Source: Torymus aiolomorphi
Taxonomy: Eukaryota > Arthropoda > Insecta > Hymenoptera > Torymidae
Reading direction: 5' to 3'
Assembly (NCBI GenBank): GCA_036365515.1
Contig: CM070873.1
Coordinates: 87,379,948 to 87,443,947 of the forward strand
Length of the DNA stretch: 64,000 nucleotides
This document shows positions 10,173 through 20,212 of the stretch, piece after piece (the first letter of the stretch is position 1; the number at the start of each line of letters is the position of its first letter). Below the pieces are notes generated by a model. It was not told the origin of the DNA. It was given only the letters and a program-made list of their open reading frames with translations, and ran no database searches. The position numbers were made by a program, and so were the translations under genes.

Positions 10173-10380
10173 GCTCTGAATGTGATTGGGGAAATGCCAT
10201 AGCTTCTACAGTTAACCAGAAATTTTAGTTCACTTTGAGATTCTCTAAGTTTCTTTAGTAGTTTGGTGAGTTTGGAACATAAAATCTTAGCATCTAAGCC
10301 GAAGTCAAATTCAATACGGTTAATCGTTTTGTGTAAATCGAAGGTGTTTTTTCGTCTGGTTATGAAGAGGTTATTTCCTC
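10169..10380 (-). pseudogene. Penelope-like element, N-terminal region
   Basis: The minus frame with FDLHKTINRIEFDFGLDAK and KLTKLLKKLRESQSELKFL ends at a stop overlapping the next frame start at 10172. Position and composition suit the poorly conserved N-terminal part of a Penelope protein. Beyond about 10381 the frame runs into the inverted-repeat element, so the part reading CWGTPQRTEKTLCGRC does not belong to it. Confidence 0.6.
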
Positions 10381-11059
10381 TATATGTGCAAATCCGCGGA
10401 CTACAGTAAACAACTGGGGTATAAAAACGGAAAAATTTTTTTTTGAGGGCACACCTACCACATAAGGTTTTTTCGGTTCTTTGGGGGGTCCCCCAACATG
10501 AAAATACTCGTGAACACTCATTATCCGTTGCCAAGCTTTTTTGCCGACGAAATCAATTTTTCTTATGGAAATTTAACATACAAAGATACGTCAATTTGAA
10601 AATGGCGAATAATGACGAAAATGAGCGATTTTTTTCAAACCCACGTAATTCTTTAAATTTTTGTCATTTTTCGCCATTTTCAGCTTCACGTAGCTTTGCA
10701 CAGAATCGACCGATTTGAACGATTCTCATCTCAAATTAAAGCTCTATTCTTCAACTTTAATCACTTTTTTGTAGAATTTGGTTTGGCCTCTTCAATAGTT
10801 TGCTATTGGTTAATCATCAACATACGTAAGCGAATCTCCATTCGTTGTTACGGATTCGATGAAAACTCCATGGTGGTCGATGGTGTTTCTTTAACAACGT
10901 GTAATTTCGGCCAAACGTTGTATAGAATTTGGTTGGTAAAGGCGCTTATGTTGAACCAACACATGACACACAAAGAACTACGTTTTGTTGTGTTAAAATT
11001 TGTAAGTTCAACATACTATATATATTTATTATGTAAATGGTTTTTGTTAAATATAGCAC

Positions 11060-11094
11060 CTGAAGAGGGACACGAAAAAAGTGTCCGAAACGTC
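11060..11094 (+). ncRNA. Hammerhead-ribozyme-like motif, tandem copy 1
   Basis: CTGAAGAG, then perfect 6-bp helix II GGACAC/GTGTCC with loop GAAAAAA, then GAAACGTC. ACGT is the palindromic mini-helix III of the Penelope type, and the expected cleavage site follows GTC at 11094. Helix I is weak at the base (only the first pair is obvious). One extra G lies before helix II. Confidence 0.6.
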
Positions 11095-11426
11095 GGTTAA
11101 AAATAAATGGTGTCCATTTATTTAAACCTTTCCTGGTAGACAATTGGCCATTAGACTCAAGATACAAAATTATGATTCACACTCTACCATAAGCGCCTTT
11201 ACCAACCAAATTCTATACAACGTTTGGCCGAAATTACACGTTGTGAAAGAAACACCATCGACCACCATGGAGTTTTCATCGAATCCGGAACAACGAATGG
11301 AGATTCGCTTACGTATGTTGAACCAACACATGACACACAAAGAACTACGTTTTGTTGTGTTAAAATTTGTAAGTTCAACATACTGTATATATTTATTATG
11401 TAAATGGTTTTTGTTAAATATAGCAC

Positions 11427-11461
11427 CTGAAGAGGGACACGAAAAAAGTGTCCGAAACGTC
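11427..11461 (+). ncRNA. Hammerhead-ribozyme-like motif, tandem copy 2
   Basis: Identical to the motif at 11060-11094, displaced by 367 bp in the second direct repeat. Two same-sense motifs would release a 367-nt unit if both cleave. Confidence 0.6.
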
Positions 11462-11531
11462 GGTTAAAAATAAATGGTGTCCATTTATTTAAACCTTTCC
11501 TGGTAGACAATTGGCCATTAGACTCAAGATA

Positions 11532-11532
<1 letters not shown>

Positions 11533-11566
<34 letters not shown>
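11533..11566 (+). repeat. Poly-A tract
   Basis: 34 consecutive A residues directly after the second hammerhead unit and next to the right inverted arm. It may be a retroposition tail. Confidence 0.9.
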
Positions 11567-11569
<3 letters not shown>

Positions 11570-11754
11570 ATAAGAAAAATTGATTTCGTTGGCAAAAAAG
11601 CTTGGCAATGGATAATGAGTGTTCACGAGTATTTTCATGTTGGGGACCCCCAAAGAACCGAAAAAACCTTATGTGATAGGTGTGCCCTCAAAAAATTTTT
11701 TTTCCGTTTTTGTACCTCAGTTGTTTGCTGTAGTCCGCAGATTTGCACATATAC

Positions 11755-12037
11755 GAATGTGTAGGAGAATTCATTTGAAAATATTTTATGAGTTGAAAAT
11801 ATGAGAAATAGCATTAAATTTTCGGCTTTGAGCCGCCATATTGGACATCGCTATCTTGAATTTTGAAAAGTTAACCTATATATTTTAAAGTTCAGAGCCC
11901 ATGGATGCAAGCATTTGACTAATTAATAATATATTTTCGCGATTTCGAGACGAAAATATTGAAAGAACAACATTAGTTCCAATGAAAAATACGTATTTTT
12001 TTATAAATAAATGAATAGGGATGAAATGAAATGGACT
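11755..12037. other. AT-rich spacer, nothing recognised
   Basis: Sequence after the inverted-repeat unit. No coding trace, RNA or element boundary seen. Confidence 0.5.
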
Positions 12038-12450
12038 GAGGTAAAACCGGATACTGAGGCAAAACCGGAATTCTCAATTCCTCGGTTACTACTAGTGCGA
12101 TCTATATAATATCTATGGTATCTCTTTGAGAAAGTTCCTATTATAATTTTGTATAAGAATGTATACAAATATCGGCATGTCAGAAATAGCCTCGTGTTGA
12201 CTTTAGAAGAGGTCAAAGATTTCTTAGCTCGCAAGACCGTGTAACCGTAACAGTCATAGTACGTATAATCTTCTTGTAAGTAACATATTCTTTCAGAATG
12301 TACATAACCTTATTATTTATGTTATAATAAATAAGTAGGGGTAATTCCGTTTCTTAATTTCACTTTTAACTGCAAAATATGAATAATTACTTTTTTTTCG
12401 AACTTTGGGGCAAAATCGGATACTTTAGGTTGGGCTAAAATCGGATAGCT
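12038..12450. mobile_element. Probable element with internal AAAACCGGAT words
   Basis: The left side reads GAGGTAAAACCGGATACTGA followed at once by GGCAAAACCGGAATTC. The right side has GGGGCAAAATCGGATAC and GGCTAAAATCGGATAG. The word (A)AAACCGGAT thus recurs at both ends, like the other word-repeat elements at 27711, 36015, 49791, 55156 and 62140. Its inverted termini are not sharply defined, so the boundaries are approximate. Confidence 0.4.
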
Positions 12451-12584
12451 TATTTTCTCTTTTTGCTTCCTCCTAGAGGAAGCTTTGTGATAGTAAATTT
12501 TTGAGTGGTTGTAAAAACATGTTATAATTGTGTCCCGAGGTGTTAGGAATCAAAATACATGATTTTTGAAAAATGTCTGTATGG

Positions 12585-12585
<1 letters not shown>

Positions 12586-12675
<90 letters not shown>
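12586..12675. repeat. (GT)n microsatellite, about 90 bp
   Basis: Uninterrupted TG dinucleotides, passing into GCGTGCGTGC and a GC-rich patch with CGGTCGATTTTGACCG, a hairpin. Confidence 0.95.
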
Positions 12676-12679
<4 letters not shown>

Positions 12680-12879
12680 TGCGTGCGTGCGTGGCGGGCG
12701 CGTGTATACGCCTGGATCTCAGCTTCTACTCGGTCGATTTTGACCGGACAGGTCTCATTTTTTTTGTTTTTTTTCCGCGATGGCGGGTCAAAAATCCGTT
12801 TTTTGATTGGGGCGATGCGTTTTTGTTTTTTTTCAAATTTTCGATTTTCTCAAAACTGTTTTTTGATTTTTTTTAATGA

Positions 12880-13780
12880 TAGGATCGAGTTATTCGAATC
12901 TGATGGGTAGCGTTCGAAAGAGAATTAAAATACCTATATTTTCTAAAAAAAAAATTTCTAGCTATCACGGTTCTTTTGTTATTAACAAAAACGTGTTTTT
13001 TTTTTTAGAAGCTTATAACTCCTAAACTTAACGGTCAATTTTTTTGAGAAAAATCATGATAATACAGAATATAAATAGCTATAATCTGTTAAAATTTGAA
13101 TACATTCTGTAGGCTAGATTTTGAGTAAAAAATTGAAAAATGAAAAAAATCAGTTTTGTATGTCAAACGATTACAAGAGTAAAATTTGCTTAATGGCTTC
13201 AAAATTCCTTTTAGAGGTAGATTTTTTATAGTTTTCGGCCGAGTTCTTTGGGCAAAATGATTGGTCCATAAATTTCAGAGATATTTGAGGTTAAAAATTT
13301 TTTGACATTTTTTAAAAAACGTAATTTCTGGAGAACGGCTCTATGTATCTGAATGGGGTGGGTGGCATTCGAAAGAGAATTAAAATACCTATATTTTCTA
13401 AAAAAAATTCGTTTTCTATCTATCACGGTTCTTTAGTTATCATCAAAAATAAAAACGTGTTTTTTTTTTTAAATCATAACTCCAATGATGTGTAACAAAA
13501 TTAATTAAAATGTTTAAAAATTATATCTATTATAATCTTTTATAATTATGAATTATGCATTATGAATGCATTATATTCTGCATTATTATAATTTATTTGT
13601 GAGTTATGAACTTTTTTTAAAAAAACACGTTTTTGTTAATAACAAAAGAACAATGATAGCTAAAAATTTTTTTTTTTTTCTTAAAAAATAGGAATTATGA
13701 AATATAATATAAAAAAAACACGTTTTTGTTAATAACAAAACAACCGTGATAGTGATATTTGTTTTATTATAAAATATAGA
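12880..13780. repeat. Dispersed direct and inverted repeats with AACACGTTTTTGTTAATAAC
   Basis: The block around 12900-13010 (GCGTTCGAAAGAGAATTAAA, TATCACGGTTCTTTTGTTAT) recurs directly at about 13350-13465. Inverted pieces at 13620-13690 and 13710-13780 carry AACACGTTTTTGTTAATAAC. This looks like remnants of one foldback family. No coding sequence was seen. Confidence 0.6.
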
Positions 13781-15674
13781 TATTTTACTTCTATTTCAAA
13801 TGATAACTTTATTTATCAGCTCAAAATTTATATAAATTTGATATAAATAAATAATAAATAAATAAATAAATTTAATAATTAACAATTTTTAATATTCATA
13901 AATGAATTTAATTATAATTATGCAATAAATTTTTTAAAAAATTATAAATTTTGTTATTAAAAATTAATTAAAGGAATCGACAAATTACGGTTGAGGAAGC
14001 TACGGGCCAATGAATTGGCAGCGGTTTCTTTTAATGTAATGATAAAATAAACTAATAATAGACATTTAGTGCGCTGTTCATACATTATACATATAAAAAT
14101 TAATTAGGTTTTTGGTACAGAAATGCATAAATGTATTAGAAAGTCTTCCCGGCAAATATGGTCAGAAGAAAATATAGCTTCAGCGATTTTTTTTATAAAA
14201 AAAAAACGATAATTTATAATTATTAATACTAGAGGGTACCCTCTACTCACTTCGCTCGTCAACCCCCATTTAAAATAATTATGTAAAATAATTTATGAAA
14301 CACATCAATCATGTGCTACGGTGAACTCTCTTATAGTATAATAAACAGTTCTCTTATAGTTAGAAACGTTAGAAATTTAAAAGAAAATATAGTAAAAAAA
14401 CTAGCGTTATTCCTCGCTCGCTAGCTCGTCAATCCTCGTGAAAACAAAATACGCAATGATATCGTTTTCCGTCATCATGAGGTAGTGTCGAAAACTTTTA
14501 TTCCATACTTTGAATGGGCGCGAAGTTTTATGACAGATAAGATATACCCGAATTTCTCATAGAACAACAACATTATGAAAAAATTCATTAGAATCTGTGT
14601 GAATATTGCGTTTATTCAGTCCACAATGAATTAAAGTGGTTTCCTCGTGTCTTATACATAATGCATATCTGAAAATTATTATTTTAACTAACAAAATAGG
14701 AAAGAATATTTTTCTCTCAAACATTAAAACTTTGTTTATTATCATAGAACAATAACTTTATGAAAAAATTCATCAACATTTGTGTGAAAATTGCGTTTAT
14801 TCAGATCACAGTAATAAACAGTTCATTATCACGTTTTTTGACTTATATAATTTAATTATGAATGTAATAATAAAAATGTATTCCCTTAATTTAAATGATG
14901 AATTATTTTATTTTTTATAGATAAAGCCTTTAACTTATACACTAATACAATGTAAGAATTTTATTCTGCTGAATGTTTTTATAAAAAATTAGAATTGTTT
15001 TACTGCTATCTTTATTTCGTTAGATCTTTTATAACTTCAGTTCATCAGACTTTTTGTTTATGCATATGCAATGCGTAACCGATTTCATTTCAAAGAACTT
15101 TCGAAAGTAAAAAAAGAAATTGTTTAGAATAATAGTAATATTAATCGAATAAAAAAAGGTGATATAGAGAAGTTCATCGACGGAAGGCTAAATAAAATTT
15201 TACGGATGCTCTTCTTACATCTACTTAACTTTTGTAAGACTTGAGCAACTTTAACATCTCACATTTGGTTAGTCTTATTTCAATATCATATTTTCAATTA
15301 ACTATCTTTTTTAATATGAGTAAATTTTAAATATTTTTGTTATTGAAATTTTAAAAAACGTAATAATAATATCCGAATTACCTTTTACGTTTGTGCTTAA
15401 ATGAAATAAAAATTGTGCGGATACAATTAAAATGTTACAAATGTTTTTCGCTATCTCAACTAAAAAATAGATAGTTATTTAACAATAAATGTATCATCCT
15501 TTATGAGACGGATGACAGTACTTCATTCACTATACATTAAATTAAAAATTAATAAATAACATAAACATTTTAAATTCATTAAATTTAACCTCTAATATAT
15601 GTTACTTAACTCGTATGATATATAATTTATATATATTAGATACTTATAAATAGAGCTAAGTATAATTTCCATCT
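13781..15674. other. AT-rich sequence with a short direct repeat
   Basis: No gene recognised. A block of about 75 bp starting CATAGAACAA at 14559 recurs at about 14744 (AACTTTATGAAAAAATTCAT), roughly 185 bp apart. The phrase GAAGCTACG..CCAATGAATT at about 13995 recurs near 25527. Otherwise low-complexity A/T tracts. Confidence 0.5.
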
Positions 15675-15757
15675 ATTTTTTCTAAGAAGGTAATGAGTTA
15701 AGTCGATCTGACGGAGGCGAGGATTAGAAATAAAAAATTTAACGATTTCATTAGAAA

Positions 15758-15800
15758 AAGCAACGTTTCGTTGGCTTGGTCTGCCAACCTCTTCAGGCTT
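15758..15800 (-). ncRNA. Hammerhead-ribozyme-like motif, left arm
   Basis: The minus strand reads AAGC-CTGAAGAG-GTTGGC-AGACCAA-GCCAAC-GAAACGTT-GCTT. Helix I AAGC/GCTT (4 bp) and helix II GTTGGC/GCCAAC (6 bp) are perfect, both core boxes are intact and ACGT forms the mini-helix III. One extra G precedes helix II. It is one of the best-formed motifs in the window. Confidence 0.65.
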
Positions 15801-15873
15801 AAATTATAACGTGTGTTACGAAGTACACATGAAGTCGATGTTCATGTGTACTACGTAACACACGTTATAATTT

Positions 15874-15916
15874 AAGCCTGAAGAGGTTGGCAGACCAAGC
15901 CAACGAAACGTTGCTT
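15874..15916 (+). ncRNA. Hammerhead-ribozyme-like motif, right arm
   Basis: Exact mirror copy on the plus strand of the motif at 15758-15800 (AAGC, CTGAAGAG, GTTGGC/GCCAAC, GAAACGTT, GCTT). Confidence 0.65.
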
Positions 15917-16090
15917 TTTCTAATGAAATCGTTGAATTTTTGATTTCTAATCCTCGCCTCCGTCAGATCGACTTAACTCATTACCTTCTTAGAAAAAATT
16001 TAGGAGTGCGATATTTTACTCATATTCTACAATTTCCATCTATTTCTTTCATTAGTGACCTTAAGTTATGTCATTGTACAAAATAGAAAA

Positions 16091-16790
16091 GAAAATCGTA
16101 GGTGATGGAAATTGTTTGTTTAGATAAAGATCTAATGATTCTAACGGCAGCTCCAATATATATAATATAATTGATTAGTGAAGCGAATGGCCCCGCTGCC
16201 TAGTGGTAATGGAAAGACAGGAAAGGCGGGAAAGGATACAAATTAGAGACAAATCGTTGCCTATCCTTTTAACTAAGGATCAGGTAAAAAAGAAACGATA
16301 TCTTTCAAAAAAGTTAAGGTGTTTGTTTAGATGTTTTTCTTTCTTTCATTTTAAAGATGAAAAAAAAAACGTCAAAATTAGATTAAAAATTGTTGATTAT
16401 GTGATTAGAAATTGAGATTTTTTGGAACCTTTTATCGTAGGAGATGAATCTTATAATTCTCAAATCACAGATATAAATTCCTATAAACAATACATAATAA
16501 ACAGTGGCAATTTTGGTGTTGAAGTCGAAATTATAGCATTCGTCCGTACATATCATGTTTGTGTTTCGGTATCTTCTACAATCTGTATGCATCCCATTTT
16601 TTGCGATCAAGATTTTATTACTAATAATGAAAATAAATTCAGACTTCTTTTATCCGGTACAGTTGATGCAGGATATTATGATATACTCGAAAGTCAAAAC
16701 GAAAATTTTTGGCGAAATTATAAAAAAATTTGTAATAAAAATTGCTATATTAAAAATCGTTTTTTTTTTTTTTTAATTTACGAGAGATGA
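16091..16790 (+). pseudogene. OTU-domain cysteine protease pseudogene
   Basis: KIVGDGNCLFR at about 16094-16124 is the OTU catalytic Asp-Gly-Asn-Cys loop. After a 194-bp insertion the frame resumes with LFRCFSFFHFKDEKKNVKIR and, past a stop, LEPFIVGDESYNSQITDINS, GNFGVEVEIIAF and LLLSGTVDAGYYDILES. The last motif normally ends GHYD, with the catalytic His; here it is Tyr. With the insertion, a stop near 16413 and the lost His it cannot be an active deubiquitinase. OTU domains are common in large open frames of insect mobile elements, so a transposon origin is likely. Confidence 0.75.
16126..16319. mobile_element. 194-bp insertion with 13-bp target duplication
   Basis: TGTTTGTTTAGAT occurs at 16113-16125 and again at 16320-16332, and the OTU reading frame is continuous if the intervening 194 bp plus one repeat are removed. 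A long target duplication suggests LINE-type retroposition. The insert contains CTGCCTAGTGGTAATGG, which looks A-box-like, and could be a SINE fragment, but no B box or tail was identified. Confidence 0.75.
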
Positions 16791-17020
16791 AATCAATACA
16801 ACAGACAATCGTTTAAAAAGAAAAAGCGAAAATGATCTTATAGTAGAGAATATGAATAAAGACAAATAAAACAATTTTTAATAAAAATTGCTATATTAAA
16901 AATCGTCTTTTTTTAAATTTAAAAGAGATGAAATCGATAAAACAGACAATCGCTTAAAAAGAAAAAAAGAACATGATTTTATAGTAGAGAATATGAATGA
17001 AGTCAGTTAAAACAAAAAAA
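16735..17020 (+). repeat. Duplicated block (about 145 bp, two copies)
   Basis: 16735-16870 and 16882-17010 are near copies: AAAAATTGCTATATTAAAAA, AGACAATCG.TTAAAAAG, ATAGTAGAGAATATGAAT. Translated they give NRLKRK...ND/HD...VENMN, leading into the 51-bp repeats. Confidence 0.7.
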
Positions 17021-17043
17021 AAGATACAAAAATAAAATAGAAG

Positions 17044-17403
17044 ATATGACCGAGAAAAGGTTAGGGAAGAAAAGATATAAAGACAAAGTGGAAAATATGA
17101 GCGAAGATAGATTAGAGAAGAAGATGGACAAAGATATAGTGGGAAATATGAGCGCAAACAGGTTAGAGAAGAGAAGATGCAAAGATACATTGGAAAATAT
17201 GACCGAGAAAAGGTTGAAGAAGAAAAGATGCAAGGATACAGTGGAAAATATGACCAAGGAAAGGTCAGAAAAGGAAATACGTAAAGGCACAGTAGAAAAT
17301 ATGACCGAAGATAGGTTAGAGAAAAAAGGTGCAAGGATACAGTGGAAAATACGACTGAAGATAGATTAGAGAAGAAAAGATGCAAAGATACAGTAGGAAA
17401 TAT
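17044..17403 (+). repeat. Seven 51-bp (17-codon) tandem repeats
   Basis: Unit starts ATATGA lie at 17044, 17095, 17146, 17197, 17248, 17299 and 17349, a 51-bp step with one 1-bp deletion. Translation gives MTEDRLEKKRCKDTVEN-like 17-residue units (Lys/Glu-rich, helical). Units kept frame through six copies, then a frameshift and stop. They directly follow the OTU pseudogene in the same direction, so both may come from one large mobile-element protein. That link is inference. Confidence 0.75.
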
Positions 17404-17544
17404 GAATTTAAAAAATCGCGCTATATTTACCTCATGGTAGCGTGGAATAAATTATACCATTCTACGTCTATTACGAGAAAAATTTTAATGCATCTTTGTA
17501 TACGTATATCGCCGGTGCTTATGAAAAAAAAAACCATAAAAAGA

Positions 17545-17745
17545 ACTATGAAGAAAAACCTTTTTCGAAAACGCCGCGAAAAAAAATACATTTCTGAAAA
17601 CGCCGTGAAAAAAAATCATTTCGGAAAACGCCATGAAAAAAAACCCATTTCGGTGAACGCTGTGAAAAAAAAAAACATTTCGGTAACGCCGTGAAAAAAA
17701 AACCTCGTTCATTAGAATGCTGTGAAAAAAAACCTTATTCCTGGC
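17545..17745 (+). repeat. About 32-bp tandem repeats, AACGCCGTGAAAAAAAA core
   Basis: Roughly six degenerate copies of ACGCCGTGAAAAAAAAYCAT with TTTCGGAA. It follows on from the 51-bp array. No protein family recognised. Confidence 0.7.
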
Positions 17746-17820
17746 TATCATTAAATTCCCTGTTAATTCTACGGTCTATAACTAATTAATTAAACCTTTC
17801 TCAGGTATTTCCATGTATTT

Positions 17821-19916
17821 GAGCATTAATTTAATTAAATCTCAAAGTACCTAGAGGGGTTTTGTACTCGCTAAGCACGTTTTTGAGTACTATTAAGGTG
17901 TACGGTGACACGCTGATGCCAAGGCGATGATTTCGTCGCAAATCATAGTTTGTAGCGCGATTTTGACGTTATCTGGCCGTTTTTCCGACCCGCTGAGCAC
18001 GTTTTTGACAACTATTTCGGTGTACCTGGACACTTTGATGCCCAGGAGACGATTTCGTTGAAAATCATAGTTTACAGCGCGATTTTGACAGTATCTGGGA
18101 GTTTTTTTACCCGCTGAGTACGTTTTTGAGAACTATTTCGGTGTACAGCAATACGCTCATACCCAGGAGACGATTTCGTCGCAAATGATAGTTTGTAGCG
18201 CAGTTTTGACTGTACCTTGAGGTTTTTCGACCCGCTGAGCACGTTTTTGAGGACTATTTCGGTGGACAGCGACACGCTGATGCCCAGGCGATAACTTCCT
18301 CGCAAATTTGAGTGTACCTGGGGGTTTTTCGACCCGCTGAGTACGTTTTTGAGGACTATTTCGGTGTACGGCGATACGCTCATACCCAGTAGACGATTTC
18401 GTCGCAAATGATAGTTTGTAAAGTGGTTTTGACTGTACCTGGGGGTTTTTCGACCCGCTGTGTACGTTTTTGAGGACTATTTCGGTGTTTGACGTCACAC
18501 TGATGCCCAGAAGATGATTTCCTCGCGAATTATATCGTACCTGGAGGTTTATCGAAATCATCTTCTGGGCCTGAGTGTGTAGTCATACACCGAAAGAGAC
18601 CTCAAAAACGTGCTCGTCGGGTCGAAAAACCCCCAGGTACGATCAAATTCGCACTGCAGGCTATAATTCGCGAGAATATGATCTCCTGGGCATCAGCGTG
18701 TCGTCTTACCCCGAAATAGTCTTCAAAAACGTGCTCAGCGGGTCTAAAACCCCCCAGGTACACTCAAATTTGTGTTACACTATATGATTTGCGAGGAAAT
18801 CGTCTCCTGGGTAAGAGGGCGCAGTCGTACACCAAATGGTCCTCAAAAACGTGCTCAGTGGGTCGAAAAATCCCCAGGTATGATCAATTTCGCGCTACAG
18901 GCTATAATTCATGAGGAAATCATCTCCTGAGCCTCAGCGTGCCGTCATAACACAGAATAGTCCTGAAAAACGTGCTCAGAAGGTCGAAAACATCCAGGTA
19001 CGATAAATTTCGCGCTACACGCTATGACTTGCTAGGATATCGTCTGCTGTGCATCAACGTATCGTCGTACACCGAAATAGTCCTCAAAAACGTGCTCAGT
19101 AGATCGAAAAACCCCCCAGGTACGATAAAATTCGCATTACAGGGTATAATTACATGATCAGCGAGTCGAAAAACCTCCAGGTACGATCAACTTCGTGCTA
19201 CAGGCTATAATTCGCGAGGAAATCTTCTCCTGGGCATCACCGTGTTGTCGTACACCGAAATAGTCCTCAAAAACGTGCTCAGCAGATCGAAAACCCGTGG
19301 TACGATAAAATTCGCACTACATGCTATAATTCGCGAAGAAATCACCTCCTGGGCCTCAGCGTGTCATTGTACCACAAAATAGTCCTCAAAAACGTGCTCA
19401 GCAGATCGAAAAATCTCTCAGGTACGATAAAATTCGCACTATAGGCTATAATATGCGAGGAATTCATCTCCTCGGCCTCAGCGTGTCGTCGGACCCCAAA
19501 ATAGTCATAAAAAACGTGCTCTGCAGGTCGAAAAACTCCCAGGTACGATAAATTTCGCGCTACATGCTATGACTTGCTAGGACATCGTCTCCTGGGCATC
19601 AGCGTGTCGTCGTACACCGAAATAGTCCTCAAAAACGTGCTCAGCGGCCAGAAAAACCCCCAGGAACGATCAAATTCGTGCTACAGGCTATAATTCGCGA
19701 GGAAATCATCTTCCGGGCATCACGGTGATGCCGTACACCGAAATAGTCCTCAAAAACGTTCTTAGCGGGTCGAAAACCCCCCAGGTACCATCACATTACG
19801 TGGAAACCATCTCCTGGGCCTGAAGGTGTAGTCATTCACCGAAGTAAACCTCAAAAACTTGCTCAGCTGGTCGAAAAACCCCCTAGGTACCCTGAGATTT
19901 AATTAAATTAATGCTC
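17821..19916. mobile_element. Foldback-like element with arms of 121-bp satellite repeats
   Basis: The outer ends mirror each other: GAGCATTAATTTAATTAAAT at 17821 and the inverse ending ATGCTC at 19916. From 17860 to about 18555 repeats of about 121 bp (marked by ACGTTTTTGAGGACTATTTC at 17877, 17999, 18120, 18241, 18343 and 18464) run one way. From about 18555 to 19890 about eleven run the other way (AAAAACGTGCTCAG). One left unit is shortened by about 20 bp. The architecture matches FB/Galileo-type foldback transposons. No transposase inside. Confidence 0.8.
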
Positions 19917-19929
19917 GAAAAGAGTCTGG

Positions 19930-20210
19930 AAAAAAAAAATTATTCGGAATTTCGACTTCTTGCATCCTGAAGTCCAGGACTGCGACGTGTTTTCGCACTT
20001 GATCGGAATCAACTCCGAAAACAGGACGGAATTTCGGACTTGATGGGAGGCAATTCCGAAAACACGTCGGAATTGATTCCCATCAAGTCCGAAAGTCCGA
20101 CATGTTTCCGGAATTGACTCCCATCAAGTCCGAAATTTCGACGTGTTTTCGCAATTGACTCCGATCAAGTCCGAAATTCCGACGTGTTTCTGGAATTAAG
20201 TATTCGCAAC
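19930..20210. repeat. Short direct/inverted repeats, TCCGAAATTCCGACGTGTTT core
   Basis: About six degenerate copies, in both orientations, of CAAGTCCGAAATT and CGACGTGTTTTCGGAATTGA between the foldback element and the 174-bp satellite. Confidence 0.7.
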
Positions 20211-20212
20211 CC

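Larger units (their letters stand above)
8085..10380 (-). mobile_element. Penelope-like retroelement, internally deleted
   Basis: On the minus strand, from high to low coordinates, there is an N-terminal region (10380-10172), the start of the Penelope reverse transcriptase (10172-9122), then directly the C-terminal end of the GIY-YIG endonuclease region (9117-8878), a GC-richer tail, and a hammerhead-like motif at 8181-8222 near the 3' end. The RT palm and most of the endonuclease are missing between 9122 and 9117. The far end is cut by an inverted-repeat element at 10381. It abuts the BEL/Pao remnant at about 8080. Confidence 0.85.
10947..11536 (+). repeat. Two 223-bp direct repeats, 367 bp apart, each with a hammerhead-like motif
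   Basis: 10947-11169 and 11314-11536 are almost identical; one difference was seen by eye (ACTATATA versus ACTGTATA). Both start TATGTTGAACCAACAC and end GACTCAAGATACAAAA. The second copy runs directly into a poly-A tract (11533-11566). Tandem hammerhead-bearing units are the arrangement of retrozymes and Penelope pseudo-LTRs. Confidence 0.85.
10381..11754. mobile_element. Inverted-repeat unit with about 190-bp arms
   Basis: The left arm, 10381-10572 (starting TATATGTGCAAATCCGCGG), is mirrored by the right arm 11563-11754 with few mismatches. The unit interrupts the Penelope-like element. Between the arms lie two direct repeats with hammerhead-like motifs, an inverted copy of 10826-10946 (at about 11190-11313), and a poly-A run against the right arm. 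The layout resembles the tandem plus inverted pseudo-LTR arrangements described for Penelope-like elements. Confidence 0.75.
15675..15999. repeat. 325-bp near-perfect palindrome with opposed hammerhead-like motifs
   Basis: The arms mirror each other around 15837, from TTTTCTAAGAAGG outside to TGTACTTCGTAACAC/TGTACTACGTAACAC near the centre, with very few mismatches. Each arm contains one complete Penelope-type hammerhead-like motif, on opposite strands. It probably formed by inverted duplication of a Penelope pseudo-LTR piece. Confidence 0.85.

Noticed and set aside
12559..12910. Two overlapping frames reading Val-Cys repeats
   Set aside because: They are translations of the (GT)n microsatellite.
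16954..17385. 143-codon minus-strand frame, Phe/Ser/Leu-rich
   Set aside because: Antisense of the 51-bp Lys/Glu repeats; the plus frame fits the flanking OTU pseudogene better.
18072..18561. Minus-strand frames across the 121-bp repeats
   Set aside because: They arise from the satellite repeat, with the same peptide in shifted frames; the foldback structure explains the region.
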